Shown here one piece after another: positions 36,594 through 44,550 of a stretch of 64,000 nt of DNA (the first letter of the stretch is position 1; each line of letters opens with the position of its first letter). Position numbers and translations under genes: made by a program. The stretch is from DATLXU01 sp035575515 (GTDB taxonomy: Bacteria; Acidobacteriota; Blastocatellia; UBA7656). The notes below the pieces were generated by a model. The model did no database searches. It was not told the DNA's origin and saw only the letters and a program-made list of their open reading frames with translations. The stretch lies in assembly GCA_035575515.1 (NCBI GenBank), contig DATLXU010000060.1:1-64000 (forward strand), given 5' to 3'.

Positions 36594-38276
36594 ATGTCAG
36601 AAAGAATCGAGCAACAGACAAGCGCAGGCGCGACGGCGCCGCCTTCGGGCGCGAGCGCGGTAGAGCGCACGCCTTCCGAAATGGGCCAGGAAGAGATCAT
36701 AGCGCGCGAGCGTGCGCGCCGATACAGGCTCAAGTTTATTGACCTCACGAGAGAAGAACCAGCTTACCACCTCATCCATGAGCTGCCAGTCGAGTTGATG
36801 GTGCGCCATAGCTTCGTCCCGATGGACCGCAAAGACGAGACTCTTTACGTGGCGATGGCCGACCCGACAAACCTCGACGTGATTGACGAGATCGAAGCAG
36901 CGCTGCACCTGCGGTTGAAGACAGCCGTCGCGACTCAATCGGCCATCGAAGACGCGCTTAAGCGAGGCGACACCGCGCAGCGCATACTTCAAGATGCAAC
37001 CGCAGGCTTCCGCTCAGAACGCATGGCGCTTGTGCGCGAGACCGAGCAGGGCGAAGAGATACTCGACCTCGAACGGCTCACCGGCGACGAAGAGATGTCG
37101 CCCATCATCAAGCTCGTTTATACGATAGTCTTAAATGCGCTTGAGCGGCGAGCATCAGATATTCACATCGAAGCGCGCGACGCAGACGTGATAGTCAAAT
37201 ACAGAATTGACGGCGCGCTCTATCGCGCAGCCGACCCGATTGACATCGCGCACCACCAGACAATCGTTCAGCGCATCAAGGTCATGTCGGAACTCGACAT
37301 CGCCGAGCGAAGAGTTCCGCAGGACGGCAGGTTCAGGATTATGATTCGCGGGCGCAAGATTGACTTCCGCGTTTCGATAATGCCCGCGATTCACGGCGAG
37401 AACGTCGTCATTCGTATTCTCGATAAAGAGCAGATCAACGAGGCGTTCCGCGAGTTGAACCTTGATGTTGTCGGATTCGCGCCGCAGGACTTGAAGAAGT
37501 TCCGTAAATTCATCGCGGAGCCTTACGGGATGGTGCTCGTCACAGGCCCGACGGGTTCTGGTAAGACAACGACGCTTTACGCTGCGCTCAACGAGATCAA
37601 GAACGAAGAAGACAAGATCATCACAATCGAAGACCCGGTCGAGTACCAGCTTCAAGGCATTACGCAGATTCCTGTGAACGAAAAGAAGGGACTGACGTTT
37701 GCGCGCGGACTGCGAAGCATCCTGCGTCACGACCCGGACAAGATAATGGTCGGCGAAATCCGCGACCCCGAAACCGCGCAGATCGCAATTCAATCTGCTT
37801 TGACGGGCCACCTCGTGTTTACGACGGTTCACGCCAACAACGTGATTGACGTGATTGGCCGATTCCTCAATATGGGAGTCGAGCCGTACAACTTCGTCTC
37901 GTCGTTGAACTGCGTGCTCGCGCAGCGACTCGTGCGCGTGTTGTGCGGCCACTGCAAGCGCAAGTATCAGCCATCGGATCAGGAGCTGGCCGAGTCGGGC
38001 TTGAATGCGGACAAGTACCGCGATGAGCTTTTCTACGCGTCGGTCGGCTGCGAGGTGTGCAACTTCACGGGCTATCGCGGGCGAACCGCGATACACGAAC
38101 TTTTGGACGTGACCGATCACATCCGCGAAATAATCTTAGAGCGGCGGCCCGGCTCCGAAGTGCGTCGAGCGGCGCGGGCCGAAGGATTGACATCTCTGCG
38201 CGAGTCTGCGCTCGCGAAAGTATTTTTGGGCGTGACGACACTGCACGAAATCAATCGCGTCACGTTTGTGGAATGA
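36594..38276 (+). CDS. gspE: type II secretion / type IV pilus assembly ATPase (GspE/PilB)
   Basis: A 560-residue ATPase. The N-terminal MshEN-like domain (LIHELPVELMVRHSFVPMDR) is followed by the catalytic core with Walker A GPTGSGKTTTLYAALNEI, aspartate box IITIEDPVEYQ, Walker B region LRHDPDKIMVGEIRDPETA and the histidine box GHLVFTTVHANN. A zinc-binding tetracysteine (CGHC ... CEVC) is present near residues 460-490. It powers pilin polymerisation in the cytoplasm. It belongs with the platform protein upstream and the secretin downstream. A heptad-repeat hairpin starts exactly at its stop codon. Confidence 0.95.
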   Translation: MSERIEQQTSAGATAPPSGASAVERTPSEMGQEEIIARERARRYRLKFIDLTREEPAYHLIHELPVELMVRHSFVPMDRKDETLYVAMADPTNLDVIDEIEAALHLRLKTAVATQSAIEDALKRGDTAQRILQDATAGFRSERMALVRETEQGEEILDLERLTGDEEMSPIIKLVYTIVLNALERRASDIHIEARDADVIVKYRIDGALYRAADPIDIAHHQTIVQRIKVMSELDIAERRVPQDGRFRIMIRGRKIDFRVSIMPAIHGENVVIRILDKEQINEAFRELNLDVVGFAPQDLKKFRKFIAEPYGMVLVTGPTGSGKTTTLYAALNEIKNEEDKIITIEDPVEYQLQGITQIPVNEKKGLTFARGLRSILRHDPDKIMVGEIRDPETAQIAIQSALTGHLVFTTVHANNVIDVIGRFLNMGVEPYNFVSSLNCVLAQRLVRVLCGHCKRKYQPSDQELAESGLNADKYRDELFYASVGCEVCNFTGYRGRTAIHELLDVTDHIREIILERRPGSEVRRAARAEGLTSLRESALAKVFLGVTTLHEINRVTFVE

Positions 38277-38365
38277 CAGCAGGCAGTAGGCAGTTAAAAT
38301 CAAATTATGGATTACGAAAATCATAGATACTTTTCACACTCGAACCACTGCCTACTGCCTACTGT
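38276..38365. repeat. heptad-unit hairpin, unit GGCAGTA, after gspE
   Basis: ACAGCAGGCAGTAGGCAGT (38276-38294) pairs with 38347-38365 in 18 of 19 positions; the units are GGCAGTA on one arm and CTGCCTA on the other. It begins on the last base of the gspE stop codon. The 180 bases between it and the secretin start show no other clear feature. Confidence 0.8.
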
Positions 38366-38547
38366 TTATTTTGAAACCGATGCGTGGTAGAGTAGTTTAA
38401 TCAAGCAGACACCCTTAAGTGATGAAGTTTGACGCGGCAGTGGGCCCGCAACGGGTTCGGTTGGTCACAGACTACAAGCTGTCATCGTCTGCTGAAGATT
38501 GAGTTCGAAGGTTGTCACGGTTGGAAATCAATAATAGAGGAATTGCG

Positions 38548-41187
38548 ATGAAAAACAGGTTGTTGAATATTCATCGAATAATTGCGCTGACCTTAGCGAT
38601 TGCGCTTGCTGCGCCGGTTGCGACATTTGCTAAAGACGGCAAGAAGCACTTCAAAGAAGGCCAGAAGTACGAAGCGAATCAGCAATGGGACAAAGCCGCC
38701 GAGCAGTACGCGCTCGCAGTCGCCGAAAAACCGTCGGACATTGACTACCGGCTCCATCTTCAGCGCGCTCTCGTGAACGCCGGCGTCATGCTCGTTCAGC
38801 GCGGAGACCGACTGGCCGAGCAGAAAGACTACAACGCGGCCTACAACGCTTATCGTCAGGCTTACTCTTTCGATCCGACGAACGAGCTTGCGCTGATCAA
38901 GATGCGGAAGATGTTAGAGGCGCAGGGGCTTCCAACCGACAATCTGCCGAGCGCGGGCGACCCCGCCGGGCCGAAGATCAAACCGCAGGATGACACCAAA
39001 ACCAAGACGGCGAAATACATCACTGCGCCCGATGGGAGCATGTACGTGCCTCCTACGATGAAAGTGCAGATGCCCTCCATACCGGGCAAGCGTTTTCAAA
39101 AGACTGATGTCGTCTATCGCGATACTCCTTTGAATACTGTTATAGAGCAACTCGCACAGCAGATGAAGCTCAATGTCATCTTCGACCAGCAGGCTCAGGC
39201 TCTGGTCAAGAGTCCGGCTGCGAGGGTGAATGTGGAGTTGAGAGATGTGACTTACCCGCGCGCGCTCGAAATGCTTTTGAAGACGAACAACTTGATGTAC
39301 GCGCAGTTAGATTCGCGCACGATAGTCATCGCAAGCGACAACCCCGCATCGCGTCAACGCTACGAGCCGTTTGCCTTGCGCACGTTCTATGTTAAGAACG
39401 CGGACCTCACGGAGGTGCGCGGAGCGATTCAAGCTGCGATGCCGAGCGCCAAGCAACTCACGGTCGTCAAGCAGCTTAACGCTTTAGTCGCGCGCGACAC
39501 CCCTGCGAATCTCGAATTGATCGAGCAACTTATTGATTCGCTCGACAAGCAGAAAGCCGAAGTGCTCATAGACATAAACATCTATGAAGTCTCGCGCAAC
39601 GATCTGCTCCAGATTGGAAACCAGTTCTTGTCTGCTGAACAGGGAGCAAAGGACCCCTTCGGGCTTACGAGTCTTGGAGGCATCGGTCAACAGGGAGTCA
39701 TTCTCGGAAAGGGACCGCGCACGCTGACAGGCCCATTCGGATTTGCGCTTGGTATGCCGTTGAGCGCCATCAGCTTCTTTCAAGATAAAGGCAAGGCGAA
39801 GCTGCTCGCGTCAACGCAGGTCCACGTGCTCGATGGTAATGATCAGTCAATACGAATCGGTCAACGTGTCCCGATTCAGACTGCGGTGATTCCGACCTTC
39901 AACACGGTCGTTGATACGCGAGGCCGCGCCAACAATCCTGTTGTCCCGAATGATCCGAACAGCGGGCTCAACCAGCTTAACAGCTTCAACCCGTTCGGCA
40001 ACGTCAGCGGCTTCCCGTCGTTCCAGTACGAGAACGTCGGTCTCAACATTGATATGAAGCCAGCCGTGTTCGAGGACGAAGTCGAGCTGAAGATGAAGAT
40101 CGAATCGTCGTCGCTCGACCGCTCGACCGGAAACTTTACACCGTCGTTCAACCAGCGCACGATGTCTTCGATGGCGCGTGTGAAAGACGGGCAGACGACG
40201 CTTGTCGCGGGCGTAACTCAAACCGAAGAATCGAAGCGCGTGAAAGGCATCCCCATTGTCGGATTGATTCCGATACTGGGCCGGTTCTTCTCAACGCCCG
40301 ACACGGTTGACCGCCAGAGCGACGTCGTCATAACCGTGACGCCGCACATACTGCGCCGCGCAGACATAACCGAAGAGGATCACTTGGCAAAGGCCGCTGG
40401 CGACGCGCAAAACTCGACCACGCAGTTGAGGATTGATCAGATTCTCTTCCTCGCCGATCAGGAGGACGCTCAGCAGAATCCTGTGGCCGGCGGTCAGCCG
40501 ACGACAACTACAGCTGAGGCAAAGCCTGTTGTAAATCCTCCGGCGGAGACGACCAGCCCGCAGTCTCAGACCCCTGGCGTGGTCGTCGGGCCTGTGCCTA
40601 CTGTACCCGTAGCGCAGCCTGCTGTGCCCCTGGCACAGCCGCCGCAGAGCAAACCTAACATCACGCGCCAGCAAGTTGACAGGCCCGGCGCTCCGCTGCC
40701 GCCGCCCAAACCTGAAGTGCTCGATGATGATGATGACGATGATGATGACGAGGCAGCCACTCCGAGCGGAAATCCGGTGATTGTGAGCGTGCGGAGCGCC
40801 TCGACCGTTGCGGTGCGCGGGCAGAAACTTTACGTCGCCATAATTCTCAATGGCGATGCTCCTGTTTCGTCTGCGCACATATCGCTCGGCTATGACCCGA
40901 ATATTCTCGATGTAGCTGGAGTGCGCGACAGCGGATTGCTCAGGGTCGGAGGGCAGAACCCAGAGCTTCAATTCACGGCTGAAGGCGGTCAGTTGAACAT
41001 TCAAATAGACAGGCCGCAGGGCGCGCCCGGAGTGCCCGCGCGAGGTCAATTGCTGCTCATAGAATTCACTGTGAAAGCGCCGGGCCAGTCGCCGCTCACG
41101 CTCAACGAAGGGCAGACTTTCCTGCGCGGGCCAAACGGTCAGCCTATCACGGTCAGGCTTCAATCATCGCAGATTGAAGCAAGGTAA
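38548..41187 (+). CDS. secretin with N-terminal TPR and C-terminal cohesin-like domain
   Basis: An outer-membrane secretin of about 879 residues. Order: signal peptide (residues 1-28), TPR-like segment (KKHFKEGQKYEANQQWDKAAEQYA), N-domains (VVYRDTPLNTVIEQLAQQMK, FYVKNADLTEVRGAIQAAMP), the secretin channel (ASTQVHVLDGNDQSIRIGQR; VGLNIDMKPAVFEDEVELKM; RVKGIPIVGLIPILGRFFS), then a Pro/Gln-rich linker, a run of nine aspartates near residue 730, and a cohesin-like beta-sandwich of about 130 residues starting VIVSVRSASTVAVRGQKLYV. The start at 38548 is chosen for AGAGGAA just before it. It forms the exit pore of the pilus/type II system encoded around it. The cohesin tail is unusual for a secretin. 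Confidence 0.9.
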   Translation: MKNRLLNIHRIIALTLAIALAAPVATFAKDGKKHFKEGQKYEANQQWDKAAEQYALAVAEKPSDIDYRLHLQRALVNAGVMLVQRGDRLAEQKDYNAAYNAYRQAYSFDPTNELALIKMRKMLEAQGLPTDNLPSAGDPAGPKIKPQDDTKTKTAKYITAPDGSMYVPPTMKVQMPSIPGKRFQKTDVVYRDTPLNTVIEQLAQQMKLNVIFDQQAQALVKSPAARVNVELRDVTYPRALEMLLKTNNLMYAQLDSRTIVIASDNPASRQRYEPFALRTFYVKNADLTEVRGAIQAAMPSAKQLTVVKQLNALVARDTPANLELIEQLIDSLDKQKAEVLIDINIYEVSRNDLLQIGNQFLSAEQGAKDPFGLTSLGGIGQQGVILGKGPRTLTGPFGFALGMPLSAISFFQDKGKAKLLASTQVHVLDGNDQSIRIGQRVPIQTAVIPTFNTVVDTRGRANNPVVPNDPNSGLNQLNSFNPFGNVSGFPSFQYENVGLNIDMKPAVFEDEVELKMKIESSSLDRSTGNFTPSFNQRTMSSMARVKDGQTTLVAGVTQTEESKRVKGIPIVGLIPILGRFFSTPDTVDRQSDVVITVTPHILRRADITEEDHLAKAAGDAQNSTTQLRIDQILFLADQEDAQQNPVAGGQPTTTTAEAKPVVNPPAETTSPQSQTPGVVVGPVPTVPVAQPAVPLAQPPQSKPNITRQQVDRPGAPLPPPKPEVLDDDDDDDDDEAATPSGNPVIVSVRSASTVAVRGQKLYVAIILNGDAPVSSAHISLGYDPNILDVAGVRDSGLLRVGGQNPELQFTAEGGQLNIQIDRPQGAPGVPARGQLLLIEFTVKAPGQSPLTLNEGQTFLRGPNGQPITVRLQSSQIEAR

Positions 41188-41190
41188 ACA

Positions 41191-41340
41191 GATTTTGGAT
41201 TTTGGATTGGAGAAGTTGGTGAAGTATGAGGCTGTTACGATTGTTTGAGATAGGTTTCAAGACCGGCGGTCTGCAAGCAAATGTGCAAGCACATACCGAC
41301 CTGTCAATCCAAAATCCAAAATCCAAAATCCAAAATCAAT
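41191..41340. repeat. heptad-unit hairpin, unit CCAAAAT, overlapping a pseudopilin leader
   Basis: GATTTTGGATTTTGGATTGG at 41191-41210 pairs over 19 bases with 41305-41323; the right side carries four tandem CCAAAAT units (41309-41336). The left arm is intergenic, while the right arm lies inside the coding frame of the pseudopilin at 41226, where it encodes residues about 27-38 of the leader. Confidence 0.8.
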
Positions 41341-41801
41341 CGGGTTTCACACTGCTTGAGATAATCATCGTTATAATGGTCCTGTCCGTGCTGACGGCGG
41401 CGGCCATCCCGATGGTTCGCAACTCCGTCAAGCGCGAGCGCGAGATTGAACTCCGGCTCGCGCTCAGGCAATTGCGACAGGCTATAGACAAGTACCGCGA
41501 GTACACCGAAAGATTTCCGAACGCAATCCCTATTGAGTTGAAAACTCCAACCGGGTATCCGAAAGATTTGAAGGTGCTCGAAGAAGGGTTTATACCCGCC
41601 AACGTAGTCGGCACAAGCGGAACGCGGGTCAAATTCATTCGCCGCATTCCCATTGACCCGATGACTGGCGATGACGATTGGGGCCTGCGCTCTTACAAAG
41701 ACGACATAGATGCGACCTCGTGGGGCGGCGAAGACGTTTTCGATGTTTATTCAAAGAGCACAGGCACCGCGCTCAACGGAACAAAATACAAAGATTGGTA
41801 A
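41226..41801 (+). CDS. type II secretion/type IV pilus major-pseudopilin-like protein
   Basis: A 191-residue prepilin. The cleavage site and helix are SG/FTLLEIIIVIMVLSVLTAA, with the conserved glutamate at +5, followed by the GspG-like soluble part (LRLALRQLRQAIDKYREYTE, GYPKDLKVLEEGFIP, RIPIDPMTGDDDWGLRSYKD) that in GspG carries a calcium site. The leader before the cleavage site is unusually long, 40 residues, and part of it is encoded by the CCAAAAT heptad repeat. It follows the secretin by 38 bases. A second prepilin follows at 41883. Confidence 0.9.
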   Translation: MRLLRLFEIGFKTGGLQANVQAHTDLSIQNPKSKIQNQSGFTLLEIIIVIMVLSVLTAAAIPMVRNSVKREREIELRLALRQLRQAIDKYREYTERFPNAIPIELKTPTGYPKDLKVLEEGFIPANVVGTSGTRVKFIRRIPIDPMTGDDDWGLRSYKDDIDATSWGGEDVFDVYSKSTGTALNGTKYKDW

Positions 41802-41882
41802 TCCGGCAGGCAGAAAAAGCAATGGGCCGCAGGCAGCACCAAGAGTTATAATTGGTAGTGGTAATTTGGAGTTCAAGTAAGC

Positions 41883-42311
41883 ATGGGCAATCATAGCAGA
41901 CAAGATTCAAATAGCAGGGCGCAGTCTACGGCCTACGGCCTGCCGCGCCGAAAGCGTGAGCGCGGATTCACTCTGCTTGAGCTTGTGATGGTGATGACGA
42001 TAATCGTCATACTTGCCGCTATCGGCGTCGCTTCCTATCAAAAGATTCAGCAGAAAGCTAAGGAGACCGTGCTCAAAGAAGACCTCCGCCAGATGCGCAA
42101 ATTGATAGACGATTTTGCCGCAGACAAAGAGCGGTTGCCTTCGGGAGTTCAGGACCTTGTTGACGCCGGTTATATGCGCGAAGTTCCTGTTGATCCGATA
42201 ACGCAGAAAGCCGAGTGGGAGGAAGTGCAGGGCGAAGACACCGTCTCGCTCAAAGGCGGACAGGGAATGATTGACGTTAAGAGCAAAGCTCCGGGATACG
42301 AAGATTATTGA
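41883..42311 (+). CDS. type II secretion/type IV pilus pseudopilin
   Basis: A 142-residue prepilin. The site is RERG/FTLLELVMVMTIIVILAA with glutamate at +5, followed by a helix (EDLRQMRKLIDDFAADKERL) and a short C-terminal domain containing GYMREVPVDPITQKAEWEEV, the GspG-like segment. The 28-residue leader is basic at its end; its coding DNA contains two TACGGCC units in a row, like half of a heptad-repeat element. A PilM/GspL-like gene follows after a heptad hairpin. Confidence 0.9.
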   Translation: MGNHSRQDSNSRAQSTAYGLPRRKRERGFTLLELVMVMTIIVILAAIGVASYQKIQQKAKETVLKEDLRQMRKLIDDFAADKERLPSGVQDLVDAGYMREVPVDPITQKAEWEEVQGEDTVSLKGGQGMIDVKSKAPGYEDY

Positions 42312-42313
42312 GA

Positions 42314-42413
42314 AAGGCAAAAAGGCAAAAGGCAAAAGACAAAGGTAGTGAAGCGGGTATAAGCTCATTTTCCAGACTTCATTATTTTTGCCTCTTGCCT
42401 TTTGCCTTGTTTA
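42314..42413. repeat. heptad-unit hairpin, unit GGCAAAA
   Basis: Left arm units GGCAAAA, GGCAAAA, GGCAAAA, GACAAAG (42317-42345), right arm TTGCCTC, TTGCCTT, TTGCCTT (42389-42409). The element starts 3 bases after the pseudopilin stop codon and ends just before the ATG at 42418. Confidence 0.78.
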
Positions 42414-42417
42414 CCAG

Positions 42418-43350
42418 ATGTCATCTTTGCAGAAGTATTTTTTGGCTGCGCCTGCGCCCACGACGGCAGCCGGATTCATTGACGATTATTTCGCCGTAGT
42501 TGACCTCAGACGCGGGCGACGCGGATTCTCGCTCGCCGCAAGCGCGGTCACGCAATTGCCTGCGGGACTCGTCAAGCCTCAGTTCGACGCGCCGAACATC
42601 GAAGACCTCGATGAGATGGTTGCAATCATACGTCAGACGGCTGAAGCTGCAGGTCTTTCAAACAAGAAGCGATGGTCTGTTGCCTTGCCCGATGGCGCGG
42701 CGCGAACCGTCGTCATAACGCTTGAGAGCGAACCTGGAAGCCGCAGCGAACTGGCCGAAGTGCTGGCGTGGAAAATCGAGCGCATCATCGCAACGCCAGT
42801 CTCAAGATTGAACATCTCGCGCCAGCGCATAAGCCCGCTCGCCGGACAGCAGCGATACGTCGTCACGCTGGCACATAAAGATGTGCTTGCTGAGTACGAA
42901 TATGTTTTTGCAAACGCGGGTTGGAACGCGGGACTTATACTGCCGCGTCACATGGGCGAAGCTCAGTGGTTGACGTGGGATGCTTCATCGGGCGACAAAC
43001 TGCTGGTGTCGGGCAACAGTCAGGGCTTCACTTCGCTGATTGTGAGAAACGGCGAGCCTGTGCTTGCACGCATGCACGTATGCGAGCCTGAATCGCGCGG
43101 CGACGAACTCCATCGCTTCGCGCTCTACTATCGAGACAAGATTGTCGGCGGCGCGGCGTCGACTCTCTCCGGAATGCTCGTCATCGGCGGATTCGATCTC
43201 GAAGAAGCGCGCAGCGCGGTAAGTGACGCTCTCGACAGTGAGCCGCACGCCATCGAACCATCGGAATTCGGGTTTGACCTCGCGGGCGAGCCGATTCTAT
43301 TTGATCAACTTGCCGGAGCCGCCGGACTTGCGACTCTCGCCTGGCGGTAG
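42418..43350 (+). CDS. PilM/GspL-like assembly protein
   Basis: A protein of about 310 residues. The fold suggested is an actin-like ATPase of the PilM/GspL type: DDYFAVVDLRRGRRGFSLAA at the start, VALPDGAARTVVITLE, VLAWKIERIIATP, LLVSGNSQGFTSLIVRNG and a C-terminal LAGAAGLATLAWR. Such proteins link the cytoplasmic ATPase to the inner-membrane complex. Similarity is by pattern and by place at the end of the secretion cluster; PilN/PilO partners are not next to it. The ATG at 42418 is preferred because the alternative at 42388 lies inside the heptad hairpin. Confidence 0.7.
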   Translation: MSSLQKYFLAAPAPTTAAGFIDDYFAVVDLRRGRRGFSLAASAVTQLPAGLVKPQFDAPNIEDLDEMVAIIRQTAEAAGLSNKKRWSVALPDGAARTVVITLESEPGSRSELAEVLAWKIERIIATPVSRLNISRQRISPLAGQQRYVVTLAHKDVLAEYEYVFANAGWNAGLILPRHMGEAQWLTWDASSGDKLLVSGNSQGFTSLIVRNGEPVLARMHVCEPESRGDELHRFALYYRDKIVGGAASTLSGMLVIGGFDLEEARSAVSDALDSEPHAIEPSEFGFDLAGEPILFDQLAGAAGLATLAWR

Positions 43351-43355
43351 CAAGC

Positions 43356-43452
43356 GATGAGGGATGAGGGATGAAAAGGAACTAATGAATCGCTCGTTTC
43401 AAATCTGAGATGCGCACTTCGAAATCTTTTTCATCCCTTATCCCTATCCCTT
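43356..43452. repeat. heptad-unit hairpin, unit GGATGAG, copy 1
   Basis: GATGAGG GATGAGG GATGAAA units at 43356-43376 face TCATCCC TTATCCC TATCCC at 43431-43450. The inner part (TTTCAAATCTGAG and TTCGAAATC) resembles that of the element at 47921-48010, so the two share ancestry. It lies between convergent genes. Confidence 0.75.
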
Positions 43453-43456
43453 TCTT

Positions 43457-43684
43457 TCAGTGCCTGCCTCCCTTCTCTCCTCCTTTGCGACTAGATTCGT
43501 GGCTCTCTTCTTTGCCGCGACCGCTGCCCGATTTCTTGCCGCCGCCCGATTCTTTATTCACGGTAGCCCATGCGCGGCGCTCGGCCTCTTTCTCGGACAC
43601 GCCTCGCTTCTCGTAACCTTCTTCTATGTGTTCCGCTTTGCGTTTTTGTTTGTCGGTGTATGAGCCTTTATCTCCCCTTGGCAT
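43457..43684 (-). CDS. small hydrophilic stress-type protein
   Basis: A 75-residue, strongly charged protein starting MPRGDKGSYTDKQKRKAEHI; ATG at 43684 follows a perfect AAGGAGGT site, so longer upstream starts are not used. The core KAEHIEEGYEKRGVSEKEAE and AERRAWATVNKESGGG resembles a small family of basic, unfolded-looking bacterial proteins often annotated as hypothetical or plasmid-stabilisation-like. The C-terminus is a disordered G/S/K/E tail. It may associate with DNA or act as a desiccation-type protein; no evidence beyond composition. Confidence 0.85.
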   Translation of the reverse strand: MPRGDKGSYTDKQKRKAEHIEEGYEKRGVSEKEAERRAWATVNKESGGGKKSGSGRGKEESHESSRKGGEKGGRH

Positions 43685-43710
43685 AATTACCTCCTTGTTA
43701 GATGAGGCTT

Positions 43711-43735
43711 GAAACCGGCTCTGGGAGCCAGTTTC
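43711..43735. repeat. 25-base palindromic hairpin, copy 1
   Basis: GAAACCGGCTC and GAGCCAGTTTC form an 11-bp stem with one mismatch around a 3-base loop. A near-identical unit is at 50996-51020, including the following GCCAT. It lies in the leader of the small protein gene at 43457-43684. Confidence 0.65.
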
Positions 43736-43824
43736 AGGCCATTTGAGTTTTAGAGTTCGACTTCCAGATTGCGCGAGACTGACCGGCAGCCCGAAGGTCA
43801 AACTCTGATCTCAAGCTCTGTCCA

Positions 43825-44034
43825 TCAATGGTGTGGTGTTGAGCGATAGTAGCCCTCGACCTGTGTTCCATCCGATCTCGTATAGCCGCCGACCCAGACT
43901 CTTTCGCGCGAGCCGGGGGCGGGCTTTCGGCTGCTGTCGCTCTCAGAGTATTTGTTTGAGCGCGGGCGAGAATCGCCTTTGCGGCTCACGCTTGCGCGCT
44001 CCATTTTCCATGCCCTTCCCTGTCTGTTCGCCAT
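43825..44034 (-). CDS. small basic protein of unknown function
   Basis: A 69-residue protein with the ATG at 44034 preceded by GGGGAAAAT; the longer open frame upstream has no ribosome site. It is hydrophilic, rich in R, S and K (MANRQGRAWKMERASVSRKG) and ends with VGGYTRSDGTQVEGYYRS, a glycine/tyrosine-rich motif repeated in many small acidobacterial and proteobacterial proteins. Likely unfolded or nucleic-acid-associated. It lies in the same direction as the small protein at 43457, possibly co-regulated. Confidence 0.65.
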   Translation of the reverse strand: MANRQGRAWKMERASVSRKGDSRPRSNKYSESDSSRKPAPGSRERVWVGGYTRSDGTQVEGYYRSTPHH

Positions 44035-44321
44035 ATTTTCCCCTGTTCGGATTAAGTGCAATTTACTGCAAAAATGTGTACCGTCTTGCGTCCACAGGAA
44101 AGATCGTTCTTGTTCAGTAATTTCCGGTGCAATCATAATGCCATTGTCGCAAGTTACGGCGAGCAGGCAGAATTTCGATTGAGCGCAGGCGCGGGCGTAA
44201 TGATTAGAGCCATTATTCGCGCCAACAGCGCGTGAGGAACATTGCTTGCCTGATGAGATAAATAGGCCTGAGTTGTGGAACGGCCATTCTGGATTACGAA
44301 CATCAAAGGAGAGGAAAACCT

Positions 44322-44468
44322 ATGTCAGCAAATCGCGATAAAGACCAGACCAATATGGGCAATCAACAGGGCGGCCAGACCGGCCAGCAAGGCGGTCAGC
44401 AAGGCGGTCAGCAAGGCGGTCAGCAGAGTGGCCAGAAGCCCGGCGGTGCAACATCAGGCAATCGCTAG
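44322..44468 (+). CDS. 48-residue Gly/Gln-repeat protein
   Basis: ATG at 44322 follows a strong AAAGGAGAGG site and opens a frame of 48 codons: MSANRDKDQTNMGNQ then a run of GGQQ repeats (GQQGGQQGGQQGGQQSGQ) and KPGGATSGNR. The composition is that of an intrinsically disordered, stress-type hydrophilic protein. A longer antisense-phase frame over the same bases (44275-44484) is a shadow. It faces the carboxypeptidase gene across a hairpin. Confidence 0.75.
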   Translation: MSANRDKDQTNMGNQQGGQTGQQGGQQGGQQGGQQSGQKPGGATSGNR

Positions 44469-44491
44469 TAAAAGTAAAAATTAAAAAGTAA

Positions 44492-44550
44492 AAAGGCAAA
44501 AGTGGGAACGAGAGACAGAATGAAGTCCCCTATGTCCCACTTTTGCCTTT
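44492..44550. terminator. bidirectional hairpin between convergent genes
   Basis: AAAGGCAAAAGTGGGA (44492-44507) pairs perfectly with 44535-44550 around a 27-base loop; T-rich/A-rich flanks on both sides suit a terminator for both the Gly/Gln protein and the carboxypeptidase, whose stop codon it touches. It contains one GGCAAAA unit like the heptad element at 42314. Confidence 0.7.

Noticed and set aside
38366..38547. Riboswitch before the secretin
   Set aside because: I looked for cyclic-di-GMP riboswitch signatures and saw none.
41305..41336. CRISPR-like run of short repeats
   Set aside because: The units are 7 bases and contiguous, with no spacers and no cas genes.
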